Positions 19,721 through 29,337 of a stretch of DNA of 64,000 nucleotides are shown here, in pieces. Every line of letters begins with the position of its first letter. The first letter of the stretch is position 1. A program made the translations under genes and the position numbers. The notes below the pieces were generated by a model that was not told the DNA's origin, ran no database searches, and worked only from the letters and a program-made list of their open reading frames with translations. Source of the stretch: Paraburkholderia acidisoli (GTDB lineage Bacteria; Pseudomonadota; Gammaproteobacteria; Burkholderiales; Burkholderiaceae); the NCBI RefSeq assembly GCF_009789675.1, contig NZ_CP046914.1, positions 868,001 through 932,000 of the forward strand. The letters are read 5' to 3'.

Positions 19721-19758
19721 AAAAACGCCCCGACGAACCAGCCGTCGAGGCGTTTTTT
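19721..19758. terminator. Bidirectional terminator between the VOC gene and gltA
   Basis: AACGCC-C-CGACG pairs with CGTCG-A-GGCGTT around a short loop with one mismatch. It has A-runs before and T-runs after the stem, so it can end transcripts from both sides. Confidence 0.88.
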
Positions 19759-19799
19759 GCAGCAGCGCGCACGCGTTTGGCCGCGTGCGCCAGCAAGGC

Positions 19800-21101
19800 T
19801 TAGCGTGCCGAGATCGGCTTGGCTTCGCGAGCCGTGTCGCCGATGAACAGCTGACGCGGACGGCCGATCTTTTGCTCGGGGTCGGCGATCATTTCGTTCC
19901 ACTGGGCGATCCAGCCCACCGTACGCGCCATCGCGAAGATACACGTGAACATCGACGTGGGGATGCCCAGCGCGCGTTGCACGATGCCCGAGTAGAAGTC
20001 GACATTCGGGTACAGCTTGCGCGACACGAAGTATTCGTCTTCCAGCGCGATCTTTTCGAGCGCCATGGCGAGCTTGAACAGCGGGTCGTCGTGCAGGCCC
20101 AGTTCGTTGAGCACTTCGTGGCACGTTTCGCGCATCAGCTTGGCGCGCGGATCGTAGTTCTTGTAGACGCGGTGGCCGAAGCCCATCAGCTTCACGCCCG
20201 AGTTCTTGTCCTTCACCTGCTTGATGAACTCAGGAATGTTGTCGACCGAGCCGATCTCTTCGAGCATGTTCAGCGCGGCTTCGTTCGCGCCGCCGTGCGC
20301 CGGGCCCCAGAGGCAGGCGATACCGGCTGCGATACACGCGAACGGGTTCGCGCCCGACGAACCGGCGAGACGCACGGTCGAGGTCGAAGCGTTCTGCTCG
20401 TGGTCGGCGTGCAGGATGAGAATACGGTCGAGCGCGCGCACCAGCACGTCGTTGACCTTGTAGTCTTCGCACGGGTTCGAGAACATCATGCGCATGAAGT
20501 TCGCGCTGTACGACAGGTCGTTCTGCGGGTACACGAACGGCTGACCGATCGAGTACTTGTACGCCATGGCGACCAGCGTGGGCAGCTTCGCGATCATGCG
20601 GATCGCCGAAACTTCGCGATGCTTCGCGTTGTTGATGTCGAGCGAGTCGTGATAGAACGCCGACAGCGCGCCGACTGCGGCGACCAGGATCGCCATCGGG
20701 TGCGCGTCGCGACGGAAGCCACGGAAGAAGAATTGCATCTGCTCGTGGACCATCGTGTGCTGCGTGACGGTCTTCACGAATTCGTCCTTCTCAGCCTGGT
20801 TCGGCAGCTCGCCCTTGAGCAGCAGGAAGCAGGTTTCGAGGAAGTCGGCGTTTTCAGCGAGGTTGTCGATCGGGTAGCCGCGATACAGCAGCTCGCCCTT
20901 GTCCCCGTCGATGTACGTGATGGCCGAGTTGCACGAGGCCGTCGACATGAAGCCCGGGTCGTACGTGAACTTGCCGGTCTGACCGTACAGTTTGCGGATA
21001 TCGATCACATCCGGGCCGAGCGTGCCCTTGTAGATCGGCATTTCGACGCTCGGCGAATTGTCGCTGAACGATAGCGTGGCTTTTACATCAGACGGGGTCA
21101 T
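19800..21101 (-). CDS. gltA: Citrate synthase
   Basis: GltA condenses oxaloacetate and acetyl-CoA, the entry reaction of the TCA cycle. The 433-residue protein is of the long, hexameric, NADH-regulated type found in Gram-negative bacteria. Catalytic histidines are in [11 protein letters not shown] and [14 protein letters not shown], and the catalytic aspartate lies in the PNVDFYSGI region. It is the last gene of the sdhCDAB-sdhE-gltA run, 92 bp after sdhE. Confidence 0.98.
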   Translation of the reverse strand: MTPSDVKATLSFSDNSPSVEMPIYKGTLGPDVIDIRKLYGQTGKFTYDPGFMSTASCNSAITYIDGDKGELLYRGYPIDNLAENADFLETCFLLLKGELPNQAEKDEFVKTVTQHTMVHEQMQFFFRGFRRDAHPMAILVAAVGALSAFYHDSLDINNAKHREVSAIRMIAKLPTLVAMAYKYSIGQPFVYPQNDLSYSANFMRMMFSNPCEDYKVNDVLVRALDRILILHADHEQNASTSTVRLAGSSGANPFACIAAGIACLWGPAHGGANEAALNMLEEIGSVDNIPEFIKQVKDKNSGVKLMGFGHRVYKNYDPRAKLMRETCHEVLNELGLHDDPLFKLAMALEKIALEDEYFVSRKLYPNVDFYSGIVQRALGIPTSMFTCIFAMARTVGWIAQWNEMIADPEQKIGRPRQLFIGDTAREAKPISAR

Positions 21102-21193
21102 AGCACATCCTCAATCGAAGATAAACACAGGATTCGATAGTTTGCACGTCGCACACGGGGCGTCCGCTGTTCCACTGCGAACGCCACCGCGCG

Positions 21194-21460
21194 TCAGACG
21201 TTGCGAAGCAGCTCCAGCACCCGCTTCACGTCCGGGTCGGCAAGATTGCCCTCAGGTTCCTTGCGCGCGAGCAGCAAGTCCATCAGGTCGTTATCGCTCA
21301 GCTCGAGCAGGCGCGTGAGTGCGCCCACGTCGGCGTCGCTGAGGTCATGCTCATAGCGGTCGAAAAAACGCTCGAAAATAATATCGTTTTCGAGCATGCC
21401 GCGCCGTGCGCGCCACCGCAGGCGCGCACGACGATGCGGATCAGACTGATGCGATTCCAT
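21194..21460 (-). CDS. sdhE: Succinate dehydrogenase FAD assembly factor
   Basis: SdhE helps attach FAD covalently to SdhA. The 88-residue protein carries the RRGMLENDII motif (RGxxE) at about 20-29 and the DYEHDLSD-type helix region that define the family. Its place directly after sdhB (15-bp gap) and before gltA fits the role. The first 15 residues are basic and somewhat variable. Confidence 0.93.
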   Translation of the reverse strand: MESHQSDPHRRARLRWRARRGMLENDIIFERFFDRYEHDLSDADVGALTRLLELSDNDLMDLLLARKEPEGNLADPDVKRVLELLRNV

Positions 21461-21475
21461 TACAGGATGACGACA

Positions 21476-22177
21476 TCAAACCGCGCGGCGGAACATCAGT
21501 TCCTTGATCTTGCCGATCGCCTTGGTCGGGTTCAGGCCCTTCGGGCAGACGTCGACGCAGTTCATGATCGTGTGGCAACGGAACAGACGGTACGGGTCCT
21601 CGAGGTTGTCGAGGCGCTCGCCGGTGGCTTCGTCGCGGCTGTCCGCGATGAAGCGGTAAGCCTGCAGCAGGCCTGCCGGACCGACGAACTTGTCCGGATT
21701 CCACCAGAAGCTCGGGCACGACGTCGAGCAGCTCGCGCACAGAATACACTCGTACAGACCGTCGAGTTCGTCACGCTGCTCAGGCGACTGCAGACGCTCT
21801 TTCTCGGGCGGCGGCGTGTCGTTGATCAGGTACGGCTTGATCGAGTGGTACTGGTTGAAGAACTGCGTGAAGTCGCAGATCAGGTCGCGCACGACGGGCA
21901 GGCCCGGCAGCGGACGCAGCACGATCTTCTGCGGCAGTTCGTTCAGGTTCGTGAGGCACGCCAGACCGTTCTTGCCGTTGATGTTCATGGCGTCCGAACC
22001 GCACACGCCTTCGCGGCACGAGCGGCGGAACGACAGCGTCTCGTCCAGTTCCTTGAGCTTGACCAGCGCGTCGAGCAGCATGCGCTCGTGCGTGATGTCC
22101 AGCTCGTACGTTTGCATGCGCGGCGCCGCGTCCTTGTCCGGGTCGTAGCGATAGACTTCAAAAATTCTCTTGGCCAT
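21476..22177 (-). CDS. sdhB: Succinate dehydrogenase iron-sulfur subunit
   Basis: SdhB passes electrons from FAD to ubiquinone through three clusters. The 233-residue protein has the [2Fe-2S] ligands in [12 protein letters not shown] and a later cysteine, the [4Fe-4S] set in [12 protein letters not shown], and the [3Fe-4S] set in [14 protein letters not shown]. The ATG at 22177 (MAKRIFEV) has AAGGA seven bases upstream. A TTG start six bases earlier would crowd the ribosome site. It sits 28 bp after sdhA. Confidence 0.98.
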   Translation of the reverse strand: MAKRIFEVYRYDPDKDAAPRMQTYELDITHERMLLDALVKLKELDETLSFRRSCREGVCGSDAMNINGKNGLACLTNLNELPQKIVLRPLPGLPVVRDLICDFTQFFNQYHSIKPYLINDTPPPEKERLQSPEQRDELDGLYECILCASCSTSCPSFWWNPDKFVGPAGLLQAYRFIADSRDEATGERLDNLEDPYRLFRCHTIMNCVDVCPKGLNPTKAIGKIKELMFRRAV

Positions 22178-22205
22178 TTCCAATTCCTTTTGACTGGCGT
22201 GTGCC

Positions 22206-23981
22206 TTAGAACGTACGCGCCTTCGGCGGCACGGACTCGACGGTCAGCGGTTGCATGTGGACCGGCTTGTAATCGAGGCGGTCGCCTTCGCTGAACCAGA
22301 GCGTGTGACGCAGCCAGTTCTCGTCGTCGCGGTGTTCGAAGTCGCTTTGCGCGTGCGCACCGCGGCTTTCCTTGCGAGCTTCGGCCGAAACCATCGTGGC
22401 GCGAGCCACTTCGACCAGGTTCGCCACTTCGAGCGCTTCCACGCGCGCCGTGTTGAACACCTTCGACTTGTCTTTCAGGTGGATGTGCTTCGCGCGCTCG
22501 GCGACTTGCGCGATTTCCTTGACGCCTTCGGCGAGCAGCGCCGAGGTGCGGAACACGCCAGCGTGCTTCTGCATCGTGCCGCGGATGTCGTTCGCGACGC
22601 TTTGCGCGTATTCGCCCGAGGTCGACTTGTCGAGTTCGGCAAGGCGCGAGAGAGCGAAGTCGGCGGCGTCTGCCGGCAGCGGCTTGTGCTCTTTCAGCTC
22701 CTTGACGTGCTTGACGATGTGGTTGCCGGCCGCACGGCCGAACACCACGAGGTCGAGCAGCGAGTTCGTGCCCAGACGGTTCGCGCCGTGCACCGAGACG
22801 CACGAGCATTCGCCCACGGCGTAGAAGCCGTTGACGACTTCTTCGTGGCCCTTCGGCGTGCCGACGACCTGACCGTGGATGTTGGTCGGAATGCCGCCCA
22901 TCTGGTAGTGGATGGTCGGAACGACCGGGATCGGTTCCTTGATACAGTCGACGTTCGCGAATTTCAGCGCGATTTCGCGAATCGACGGCAGACGCTTCAG
23001 AATCGTTTCCGCGCCGATGTGCGACAGGTCGAGCAGCACGTGATCCTTGTTCGGACCCACGCCGCGGCCTTCCTTGATTTCCTGGTCCATCGAACGCGAA
23101 ACGAAGTCGCGCGGCGCCAGATCCTTCAGGGTAGGCGCGTAGCGCTCCATGAAGCGCTCGCCGTTCGCGTTACGCAGAATGCCGCCTTCGCCGCGCACGC
23201 CTTCCGTGATCAGCACGCCCGCGCCGGCCACGCCGGTCGGGTGGAACTGCCAGAACTCCATGTCTTGCAGCGCGATGCCCGAACGGGCCGCCATGCCGAG
23301 ACCGTCGCCCGTGTTGATGAACGCGTTGGTCGATGCCGCGAAGATCCGGCCCGCGCCGCCCGTGGCGAACAGCGTGGTCTTGCCTTCGAGGATGTAGACG
23401 TCGCCCGTTTCCATTTCGAGCGCGGTCACGCCGAGCACGTCGCCTTCGGCGTCGCGGATCAGATCCAGCGCCATCCATTCGACGAAGAACGTGGTCTTGG
23501 CAGCGACGTTCTGCTGATACAGCGTGTGCAGCAGCGCGTGACCGGTACGGTCGGCCGCGGCGCAAGCGCGCTGAACCGGCTTCTCGCCGTAGTTGGCCGT
23601 GTGGCCGCCGAACGGACGCTGGTAGATCGTGCCATCCGCGTTACGGTCGAACGGCATGCCCATGTGTTCGAGCTCGTACACGGCGTTCGGGGCTTCACGG
23701 CACATGAACTCGATCGCGTCCTGGTCGCCGAGCCAGTCGGAACCCTTGATCGTGTCGTAGAAGTGGTAGTGCCAGTTGTCTTCGCTCATGTTGCCGAGCG
23801 AAGCGCCGATGCCGCCTTGAGCCGCAACGGTATGCGAACGCGTGGGGAACACCTTCGACAGCACGCAGACCGACAGACCGGCGCGCGCGAGTTGCAGCGA
23901 AGCGCGCATCCCCGAGCCGCCTGCGCCGACGATCACCACGTCGAACTTGCGACGCGGCAGTGAATTCTTGATTGCAGCCAT
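22206..23981 (-). CDS. sdhA: Succinate dehydrogenase flavoprotein subunit
   Basis: SdhA oxidises succinate to fumarate. The 591-residue protein has the amino-terminal FAD-binding [11 protein letters not shown] motif and the flavin-attachment histidine in [13 protein letters not shown]. The substrate-site segments include HQFHPTG-like [11 protein letters not shown] and [13 protein letters not shown]. Length is canonical. It starts 4 bp after the sdhD stop codon, so it is tightly coupled to the membrane-anchor genes. Confidence 0.98.
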   Translation of the reverse strand: MAAIKNSLPRRKFDVVIVGAGGSGMRASLQLARAGLSVCVLSKVFPTRSHTVAAQGGIGASLGNMSEDNWHYHFYDTIKGSDWLGDQDAIEFMCREAPNAVYELEHMGMPFDRNADGTIYQRPFGGHTANYGEKPVQRACAAADRTGHALLHTLYQQNVAAKTTFFVEWMALDLIRDAEGDVLGVTALEMETGDVYILEGKTTLFATGGAGRIFAASTNAFINTGDGLGMAARSGIALQDMEFWQFHPTGVAGAGVLITEGVRGEGGILRNANGERFMERYAPTLKDLAPRDFVSRSMDQEIKEGRGVGPNKDHVLLDLSHIGAETILKRLPSIREIALKFANVDCIKEPIPVVPTIHYQMGGIPTNIHGQVVGTPKGHEEVVNGFYAVGECSCVSVHGANRLGTNSLLDLVVFGRAAGNHIVKHVKELKEHKPLPADAADFALSRLAELDKSTSGEYAQSVANDIRGTMQKHAGVFRTSALLAEGVKEIAQVAERAKHIHLKDKSKVFNTARVEALEVANLVEVARATMVSAEARKESRGAHAQSDFEHRDDENWLRHTLWFSEGDRLDYKPVHMQPLTVESVPPKARTF

Positions 23982-23985
23982 TCTT

Positions 23986-24354
23986 TTACACTCTCCAGAG
24001 AATCTGAGCGGCGTAGCCGAGGCTGCCCAGCAGCCATGCGATCGTGAGGACGTCCAGCGTGATGCGCAGGCCGACCGGCTTGATGTAGTCCATCCAGATG
24101 TCGCGCACGCCGACCCATGCGTGATAGAACAACGCGATGAGCACGACGAACGTCGCGAGCTTCATCCACTGTGCGGAGAAGATCGAAGCCCAGCCGTCAT
24201 ACGAGAAGTCGTGCGCGCCGAAGAACAGCACGAGCAGCACGACGGTGTAGATCGCCATGATCACGGCGGTGGCACGTTGCGCGATCCAGTCGCGAATGCC
24301 GTAGTGAGCGCCAACGACGAGGCGCTTCGGACCGATACCGTTTTTTGCCGACAT
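23986..24354 (-). CDS. sdhD: Succinate dehydrogenase membrane anchor subunit
   Basis: The 122-residue protein has three hydrophobic helices (about 25-47, 60-82 and 93-115). The heme/quinone region includes FYHAWVGVRDIWMDYI; the histidine in this segment is the likely heme b ligand. It lies between sdhC (3-bp gap) and sdhA (4-bp gap), the standard order. Confidence 0.95.
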   Translation of the reverse strand: MSAKNGIGPKRLVVGAHYGIRDWIAQRATAVIMAIYTVVLLVLFFGAHDFSYDGWASIFSAQWMKLATFVVLIALFYHAWVGVRDIWMDYIKPVGLRITLDVLTIAWLLGSLGYAAQILWRV

Positions 24355-24357
24355 TTT

Positions 24358-24774
24358 TTAGAACGCTCCGAAGAGTTTTGCCGCGAGGGCGATCGTGAGG
24401 ATCGTGGAGACGATCACGACGACGAGCGAAGTCGTCTTGCCCTTTTCCTTGCTCACGAGGTCATGGCTGAAGTCCATGCACAGGTGGCGCACGCCAGCGC
24501 AGAAGTGAAACAGGAACGCCCATCCGAGGACCAGCACGACGAGCTTGACGATGATGTTCGAGAGGAAGCCCTTGAAGACCTCGAAGCTGAGTTCCGAGGT
24601 GAGGCTCTGGTCAAACAGGAACAACAGGAAAGGCAAGAACAGGAACAACAACGCACCGCTGACACGGTGGCCGATCGACACGCGGCCGGCCAACGGAAGA
24701 CGGTACGCCGTCAAGATCTGCCCAATCCCGATGTTCCGGTATTCCGGCCTCGGTTTTTTTGCGGCTTCTGCCAT
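24358..24774 (-). CDS. sdhC: Succinate dehydrogenase cytochrome b556 subunit
   Basis: SdhC anchors the complex and helps bind heme b and ubiquinone. The 138-residue protein has three membrane helices and the family signatures RPLSP-like YRLPLAGRVSIGHRVSGALLF (written in two parts in the family model) and FHFCAGVRHLCMDF with the heme-ligand histidine. AGGGG lies six bases before the ATG. A minus-strand TAAAAT hexamer at 24810-24815 is a reasonable -10 element. It is the first gene of the sdh operon, downstream of the GntR gene on the same strand. Confidence 0.95.
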   Translation of the reverse strand: MAEAAKKPRPEYRNIGIGQILTAYRLPLAGRVSIGHRVSGALLFLFLPFLLFLFDQSLTSELSFEVFKGFLSNIIVKLVVLVLGWAFLFHFCAGVRHLCMDFSHDLVSKEKGKTTSLVVVIVSTILTIALAAKLFGAF

Positions 24775-24923
24775 GCTAGACCCCTACTATGTAGTAACAC
24801 TAATTCGCAATTTTAGCGCCTTTTCATATCGCGCTGCAGCGAAATCCTCGGCGGGAAACGGCTGGGGCGCATGCACGCGAAGGCGCGTGGGGAAGGAGCC
24901 GCGTCGTCCGCGCGGCCGCCTTT

Positions 24924-25718
24924 TCAACTCAAATCATTCTGATAGTAGTACCCGGTTGTGACATACCAACCTCTGCGCACCTCGACCGGCCGGTCCCCAT
25001 AGGTATAGGACACGCGTTCGACCGAAAGCAAAGGAAAACCGGCCGGCACGTGCAGCACGTCGGCCACGGCGGGCTCCGCGGCCACCGCGCGGATCTTCTC
25101 GCTCGCACGGATCATGCGCGTGCCGAATTCCGCCTCGAACATCGCGTACAGCGGGCCTTTGTACTCGGCCAGACGTTCGGCCGTGAGGCCGCGGAACACG
25201 CCGCCGGGCAGCCAGATTTCGTCGAGCACGGTGCTGTCGCCGTCGAACTGCAGCAAACGCTTGATGAGCACCACGGGATCGGCGGGACGCAGGTCGAGCT
25301 GTCGGGCGATGTCGGCGGAGGCGCGCAGGCGGCGGCATTCCAGCAGGCGGCTCACGTGCGGGTGCTCGGCGCCGTCATCGGCGAGTAATCTGAGGAAGCG
25401 AAACTGGGCGCGTTCTTCGTTGTGCGTTGCAACAAAGGTGCCCTTGCCCTGGCGGCGTACCAGCAGGTTGTCCGCGGCCAGTTCGTCGATCGCCTTGCGC
25501 ACGGTCCCCTGGCTCACCTTGTAGCGGGCGGCCAGTTCGACTTCGCTGGGGATGATTTCGCCGGGCTTCCATTCGCCGGACTCGAGGCTCTGCGTAATGA
25601 GCCCCTTGATCTGCTGATAGAGCGGACTGAAGGTCGGAGACGGCGAAGCCGACGCAGACGCGGAAACGCCGCTCTCAGGAGCGGGGGGATTCGCGTTGCT
25701 GGCCGGGTTCGCACTCAT
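24924..25718 (-). CDS. GntR-family regulator, HutC subfamily (UTRA effector domain)
   Basis: The 264-residue regulator has a low-complexity Pro/Ser/Ala amino-terminal tail of about 27 residues. A GntR winged helix follows (PLYQQIKGLI through VSQGTVRKAIDELAADNLLVRRQGKGTFV), and then a UTRA ligand-binding domain. Effectors for this subfamily are often small organic acids or amino acids; the ligand is unknown here. It lies upstream of sdhC on the same strand and divergent from mdh. A 20-bp perfect palindrome 57 bp upstream is the obvious operator. ATG 25727 (adding MRA) is an alternative start; neither has a strong ribosome site. Confidence 0.88.
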   Translation of the reverse strand: MSANPASNANPPAPESGVSASASASPSPTFSPLYQQIKGLITQSLESGEWKPGEIIPSEVELAARYKVSQGTVRKAIDELAADNLLVRRQGKGTFVATHNEERAQFRFLRLLADDGAEHPHVSRLLECRRLRASADIARQLDLRPADPVVLIKRLLQFDGDSTVLDEIWLPGGVFRGLTAERLAEYKGPLYAMFEAEFGTRMIRASEKIRAVAAEPAVADVLHVPAGFPLLSVERVSYTYGDRPVEVRRGWYVTTGYYYQNDLS

Positions 25719-25774
25719 GGCGCGCATTTCAACATAAAGGTACCCTACGCGTCCAGCATTTTGCCCGCAATAGA

Positions 25775-25794
25775 TATGTCTTATATAAGACATA
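25775..25794. promoter_or_regulatory. Perfect 20-bp palindrome, likely GntR operator
   Basis: TATGTCTTATATAAGACATA is identical to its own reverse complement. It sits 57 bp upstream of the GntR-family start and 8 bp upstream of a consensus -35 element facing mdh. A dyad of this length is what a dimeric winged-helix regulator would bind. It probably controls both directions. Confidence 0.75.
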
Positions 25795-25802
25795 AGATAC
25801 TG

Positions 25803-25831
25803 TTGACTTTGACCCTTTCGACTCCTAAACT
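25803..25831 (+). promoter_or_regulatory. Sigma-70-type promoter pointing toward mdh
   Basis: TTGACT (25803-25808) and TAAACT (25826-25831) are separated by 17 bp, close to the consensus. The -35 begins 8 bp after the palindrome. Transcription would start near 25838, leaving a leader of about 500 nt before mdh. Confidence 0.6.
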
Positions 25832-26336
25832 GCCGATCGAGCAAGGGTTTGCGGGCGGCTTCGCGGGCTGATTTCGAGACACGAAAGCAGTCATCCGGGC
25901 GCCGCCAGCGGCTTTCCACTTGTGGCGAATGCGCCGCATGCCGCCTTGCCTCGTGCGGTTCCCCTCGTGCAGTCACGCAGTACACGCAGTCAAGGTTTCG
26001 ATCCGCCCGGCCGGCGCGCTTCATGCAGGTTTTCGCCGCATTTTCGCGCCGCGCATCCGTGGACCAGCCCGAGCGAGCTGTTGCAGGAGTCGGCACACGC
26101 GAAGCGGCCAGCGTCACCATTCCCTCATACGGGCAGCCCCGTCCAATCCTCGCTTGTTTGTCGTACAGCACAGGTTAACGGCACGGCGGTCCGTGCCGCC
26201 CGCGTGCGCCGCGGCTGAAGCGCGGCGTGGCGCGGGCAGGCAGCCAGGACCGCCTGTTTCACCAACGCTTCGGGTATCGCGCATATAGAATGGCGTTTTT
26301 ACCCTGGCGTCTAACGCATCCTCCTGGAGATTTTCA
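25832..26336 (+). other. Long leader/intergenic region before mdh
   Basis: No convincing coding frame is present in these 505 bases; frames here are rich in Arg, Cys and Ser and lack ribosome sites. A strong short hairpin (GGCACGG-CGGT-CCGTGCC) lies at about 26180-26197. A GTTAAC hexamer is at 26174-26179 and a TATAGA -10-like element near 26284. It may be a long 5' leader, or it may hide a small RNA that I cannot delimit. Confidence 0.45.
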
Positions 26337-27323
26337 ATGGCTAAGCCCGCAAAGCGCGTTGCCGTCACCGGCGCCGCAGGTCAGATCGCTTACTCCCTGC
26401 TGTTCCGCATCGCCAACGGCGACCTGCTCGGCAAGGACCAGCCCGTCATCCTGCAACTGCTCGACCTGCCGCAAGCGCAAGCCGCCGTCAAAGGCGTCGT
26501 GATGGAACTGGACGACTGCGCATTCCCGCTGCTCGCGGGCGTGGTCATCACCGACGACCCGAAGGTTGCGTTCAAGGACGCCGACGTCGCCCTGCTGGTT
26601 GGCGCCCGTCCGCGCTCGAAGGGCATGGAACGCAAGGACCTGCTCTCGGCCAACGCTGAAATCTTCACGGTGCAAGGCAAGGCGCTCAACGACGTGGCAA
26701 GCCGCGACGTCAAGGTGCTGGTGGTCGGCAACCCGGCCAACACGAACGCCTACATCGCCATGAAGTCGGCGCCGGATCTGCCGAAGAAGAACTTCACGGC
26801 CATGCTGCGTCTGGACCACAACCGCGCGCTCTCGCAACTGGCCGCCAAGTCGGGCAAGCCGGTCGCATCGATCGAGAAGCTCGCCGTGTGGGGCAACCAC
26901 TCGCCCACCATGTACCCCGACTTCCGCGTTGCAACGGCTGAAGGTCAAGACCTGACCAAGCTGATCAACGACGAAGAATGGAACCGCAACACGTTCATCC
27001 CCACGGTCGGCAAGCGCGGCGCGGCGATCATCGAAGCGCGCGGCCTCTCGTCGGCGGCATCGGCGGCCAACGCGGCCATCGACCACGTGCGTGACTGGGT
27101 CCTCGGCACGAACGGCAAGTGGGTGACGATGGGCATCCCGTCGGACGGCTCGTACGAAATCCCCGAAGACATCATCTACGGCGTGCCCGTCACGTGCGAA
27201 AACGGCGAGTACAAGCGCGTCGAAGGTCTGGAAATCGACGCGTTCTCGCGCGAAAAGATGACCGGCACGCTCAACGAGCTGCTGGAAGAGCGCGACGGCG
27301 TGGCTCACCTGCTCGGCAAGTAA
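26337..27323 (+). CDS. mdh: Malate dehydrogenase
   Basis: Mdh interconverts malate and oxaloacetate with NAD+. The 328-residue protein has the Rossmann motif [15 protein letters not shown], the substrate arginines in [15 protein letters not shown] and RLDHNRA, and the catalytic histidine in [11 protein letters not shown]. It belongs to the longer, cytosolic-type bacterial Mdh. A CTGGAGA ribosome site precedes the ATG. It is the first gene of the mdh-citE-like-prpD-acnA row. Confidence 0.98.
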
Positions 27324-27506
27324 GCCCACCGCAAGGCTGGGGCGCGCGCGTTGCGCCGCTCCAGTTCGCAGGGCGCGGCCCGTGCGTCGGCAAGACGGCA
27401 CGCCGCCCGCGCCCTCCGCGATCCGCATGCGCCCTGGTCCCCGGCTCGGCCCGCAGGACGCATGCGAATCCGGTCTCTTCTCCACTTCCAAGCCCTGACG
27501 CCGACG

Positions 27507-28517
27507 ATGCGCGCCCTCACTCCCGCCGAAGTGCTGTTTGACGGCGAAGCGCCACCCGCCATCCTGCCCGCGTGCGATCACTACGCGGGCAGCGAGAAGC
27601 TGATGCTGAAATCGCTCGCGCTGCAGCAGCAGCTCGGCCCGGTATTCGACATCACGCTCGACTGCGAAGACGGCGCGCAGGTCGGCCGCGAAGCCGAACA
27701 CGCGGAACTGGTCGCGTCGTTCCTCGGCGGCGAACACGACCGCTTCGGCCGCGTGGGCGTGCGCATTCACGACTTTCATCATCCGCATTGGCGCGACGAC
27801 GTGCGCCTGATCCTGCGCGCGGCCAGGCGGGCGCCGGCCTTCATCATGCTGCCCAAGATCCGCGCCGTGGCCGACGCCGCCGAAATGACGGCGTTCGTCG
27901 AGGCCACGCGCGTGGAAATGGGCATCGACAAACCGATTCCCGTACAGTTGCTGGTCGAAACGCACGGCGCCCTCGCTCGCGCGTTCGATCTCGCGGCGCT
28001 GCGCGGCGTGGAGTCGTTGAGTTTCGGGCTGATGGACTTCGTTTCCGCGCACGACGGCGCGATTCCCGACACGGCCATGCGCTCGCCGGGCCAGTTCGAT
28101 CACCCGCTCGTGCGCCGCGCGAAGCTGGAGATCTCGGCGGCCTGCCATGCGTTCGGGCGCGTGCCGTCGCACAACGTGAGCACCGAAGTGCGCGACATGG
28201 CAATCGTCGAGAACGACGCGCGCCGCGCCCGCGACGAGTTCGGCTACACGCGCATGTGGAGCATTCACCCCGCGCAGGTGCCGGTGATCGTGGCGGCGTT
28301 CGCGCCGCGCGAGGCGGAAATCGTCACCGCGGCGGAGATCCTGCTGGCCGCGCAGCATGCGCAGTGGGGTCCCACGCGCCATGGCGACACGCTGCATGAC
28401 CGCGCGAGCTACCGCTACTATTGGTCGGTGCTGCGCCGCGCGCGCTCGACCGGCCGCGCGGTGCCGCCGGAAACCGCGCCGCTGTTCGGCGCGAACGACG
28501 CGCGGGAGCGGGCCTGA
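27507..28517 (+). CDS. HpcH/HpaI aldolase / CitE-like lyase family protein
   Basis: The 336-residue TIM-barrel protein matches the citrate lyase beta/malyl-CoA lyase superfamily: FDITLDCEDGAQVG early, the catalytic Arg/Glu segments around LLVETHGALA, and SFGLMDFVSAHDGAI. There are no citD, citF or citC genes nearby, so it is not a classical citrate lyase subunit. A stand-alone CoA-thioester lyase or thioesterase role is more likely. The start at 27507 (MRALTPAEV) is chosen from the fold; 27462 (MRIRSLL, AGGA upstream) is possible. It is 183 bp after mdh. Confidence 0.8.
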   Translation: MRALTPAEVLFDGEAPPAILPACDHYAGSEKLMLKSLALQQQLGPVFDITLDCEDGAQVGREAEHAELVASFLGGEHDRFGRVGVRIHDFHHPHWRDDVRLILRAARRAPAFIMLPKIRAVADAAEMTAFVEATRVEMGIDKPIPVQLLVETHGALARAFDLAALRGVESLSFGLMDFVSAHDGAIPDTAMRSPGQFDHPLVRRAKLEISAACHAFGRVPSHNVSTEVRDMAIVENDARRARDEFGYTRMWSIHPAQVPVIVAAFAPREAEIVTAAEILLAAQHAQWGPTRHGDTLHDRASYRYYWSVLRRARSTGRAVPPETAPLFGANDARERA

Positions 28518-28784
28518 TGGCGGTGCCGCGCGAGATCGCCAAAAACGTTTTCAACGTGTCGCGGCCGGGCGCCGCGGCCGTCGATCCCGCGCGAGGCCCG
28601 GTTTCTGCGCACAACGTGTCGCCACGCCCGCAACACCGCGCCGGAGAAATTGAAGTCCATGGCGATAAATAGGTGAAAATAGCGTCCGCTGCGCGCTCAC
28701 GGGGCGTGCGCAGTGCAACCGGCGGCCGCGCCTCGCAGCCGCGCACTGATCAACCGATTGTTTGAGATAAAGGTTCTGACACCC

Positions 28785-29318
28785 ATGAAGAAACTGCTGA
28801 TCGCCGCCGTCATCGGCACGCTGTCCTCGACGATGATGCTGGCCGCGACCGACGCCGCTGCACAAACCACTTCGACCACTGCCAAGAAGGCAACGCCGAA
28901 GAAGCCGGCCCCGAAGCACCGCATCATCAAGCGCAAGCCCAACCCCGCCAAGGAAGCCAAGGTGGACGCCGTGCCGGAAGGCTCGGAACACTGGAGCTGC
29001 GCGGAAGGCATGCAGTTCGACCTGAAGGGCGACATGGCGCGTGACCAGATCGTCACCGTTCACTGGGACAAAAAGAACTACAACCTGCCGCGTCAGAGCA
29101 CCACGACGGGCGCCGACCGCTTCCACGACGCCGCGACCGGCCTCGACCTCGTCGTGATCCCGACGAAGGCGATGCTGTTCTCGGACAAGGACAGCTCGCG
29201 TCTCGCCGACGAGTGCAAGACCGCCGCCATGCAAGCCGGCGCCATGGCACCGACGCAAGCCAACGCGCTGAACCCGGCCAACCGCGCCGCACCGGCAAGC
29301 GGCGCAGCAGGTCAATAA
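28785..29318 (+). CDS. Secreted hypothetical protein, possibly MliC-like
   Basis: The 177-residue protein has a clear signal peptide ([15 protein letters not shown]..., cleavage near DAAAQ) and a Lys/Pro-rich linker (about 32-58). A small domain follows with W-S-C at about 70-72, a GADRFHD segment and a late DECK. The spacing of the two cysteines and the GADRF segment is reminiscent of the membrane-bound lysozyme inhibitor (MliC) fold, but the match is weak and there is no lipobox. It sits between the CitE-like gene and prpD, 19 bp before prpD. Confidence 0.7.
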   Translation: MKKLLIAAVIGTLSSTMMLAATDAAAQTTSTTAKKATPKKPAPKHRIIKRKPNPAKEAKVDAVPEGSEHWSCAEGMQFDLKGDMARDQIVTVHWDKKNYNLPRQSTTTGADRFHDAATGLDLVVIPTKAMLFSDKDSSRLADECKTAAMQAGAMAPTQANALNPANRAAPASGAAGQ

Positions 29319-29337
29319 GGACCGCGAGAACGCCTCA

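Noticed and set aside
25849..26178. Possible small gene upstream of mdh
   Set aside because: There is no ribosome site. Composition is Ser/Arg/Cys-rich and no known fold was recognised.
27507..28517. Citrate lyase beta subunit of a complete citrate lyase
   Set aside because: No citC, citD, citF or citG genes are present, so only the family is claimed.
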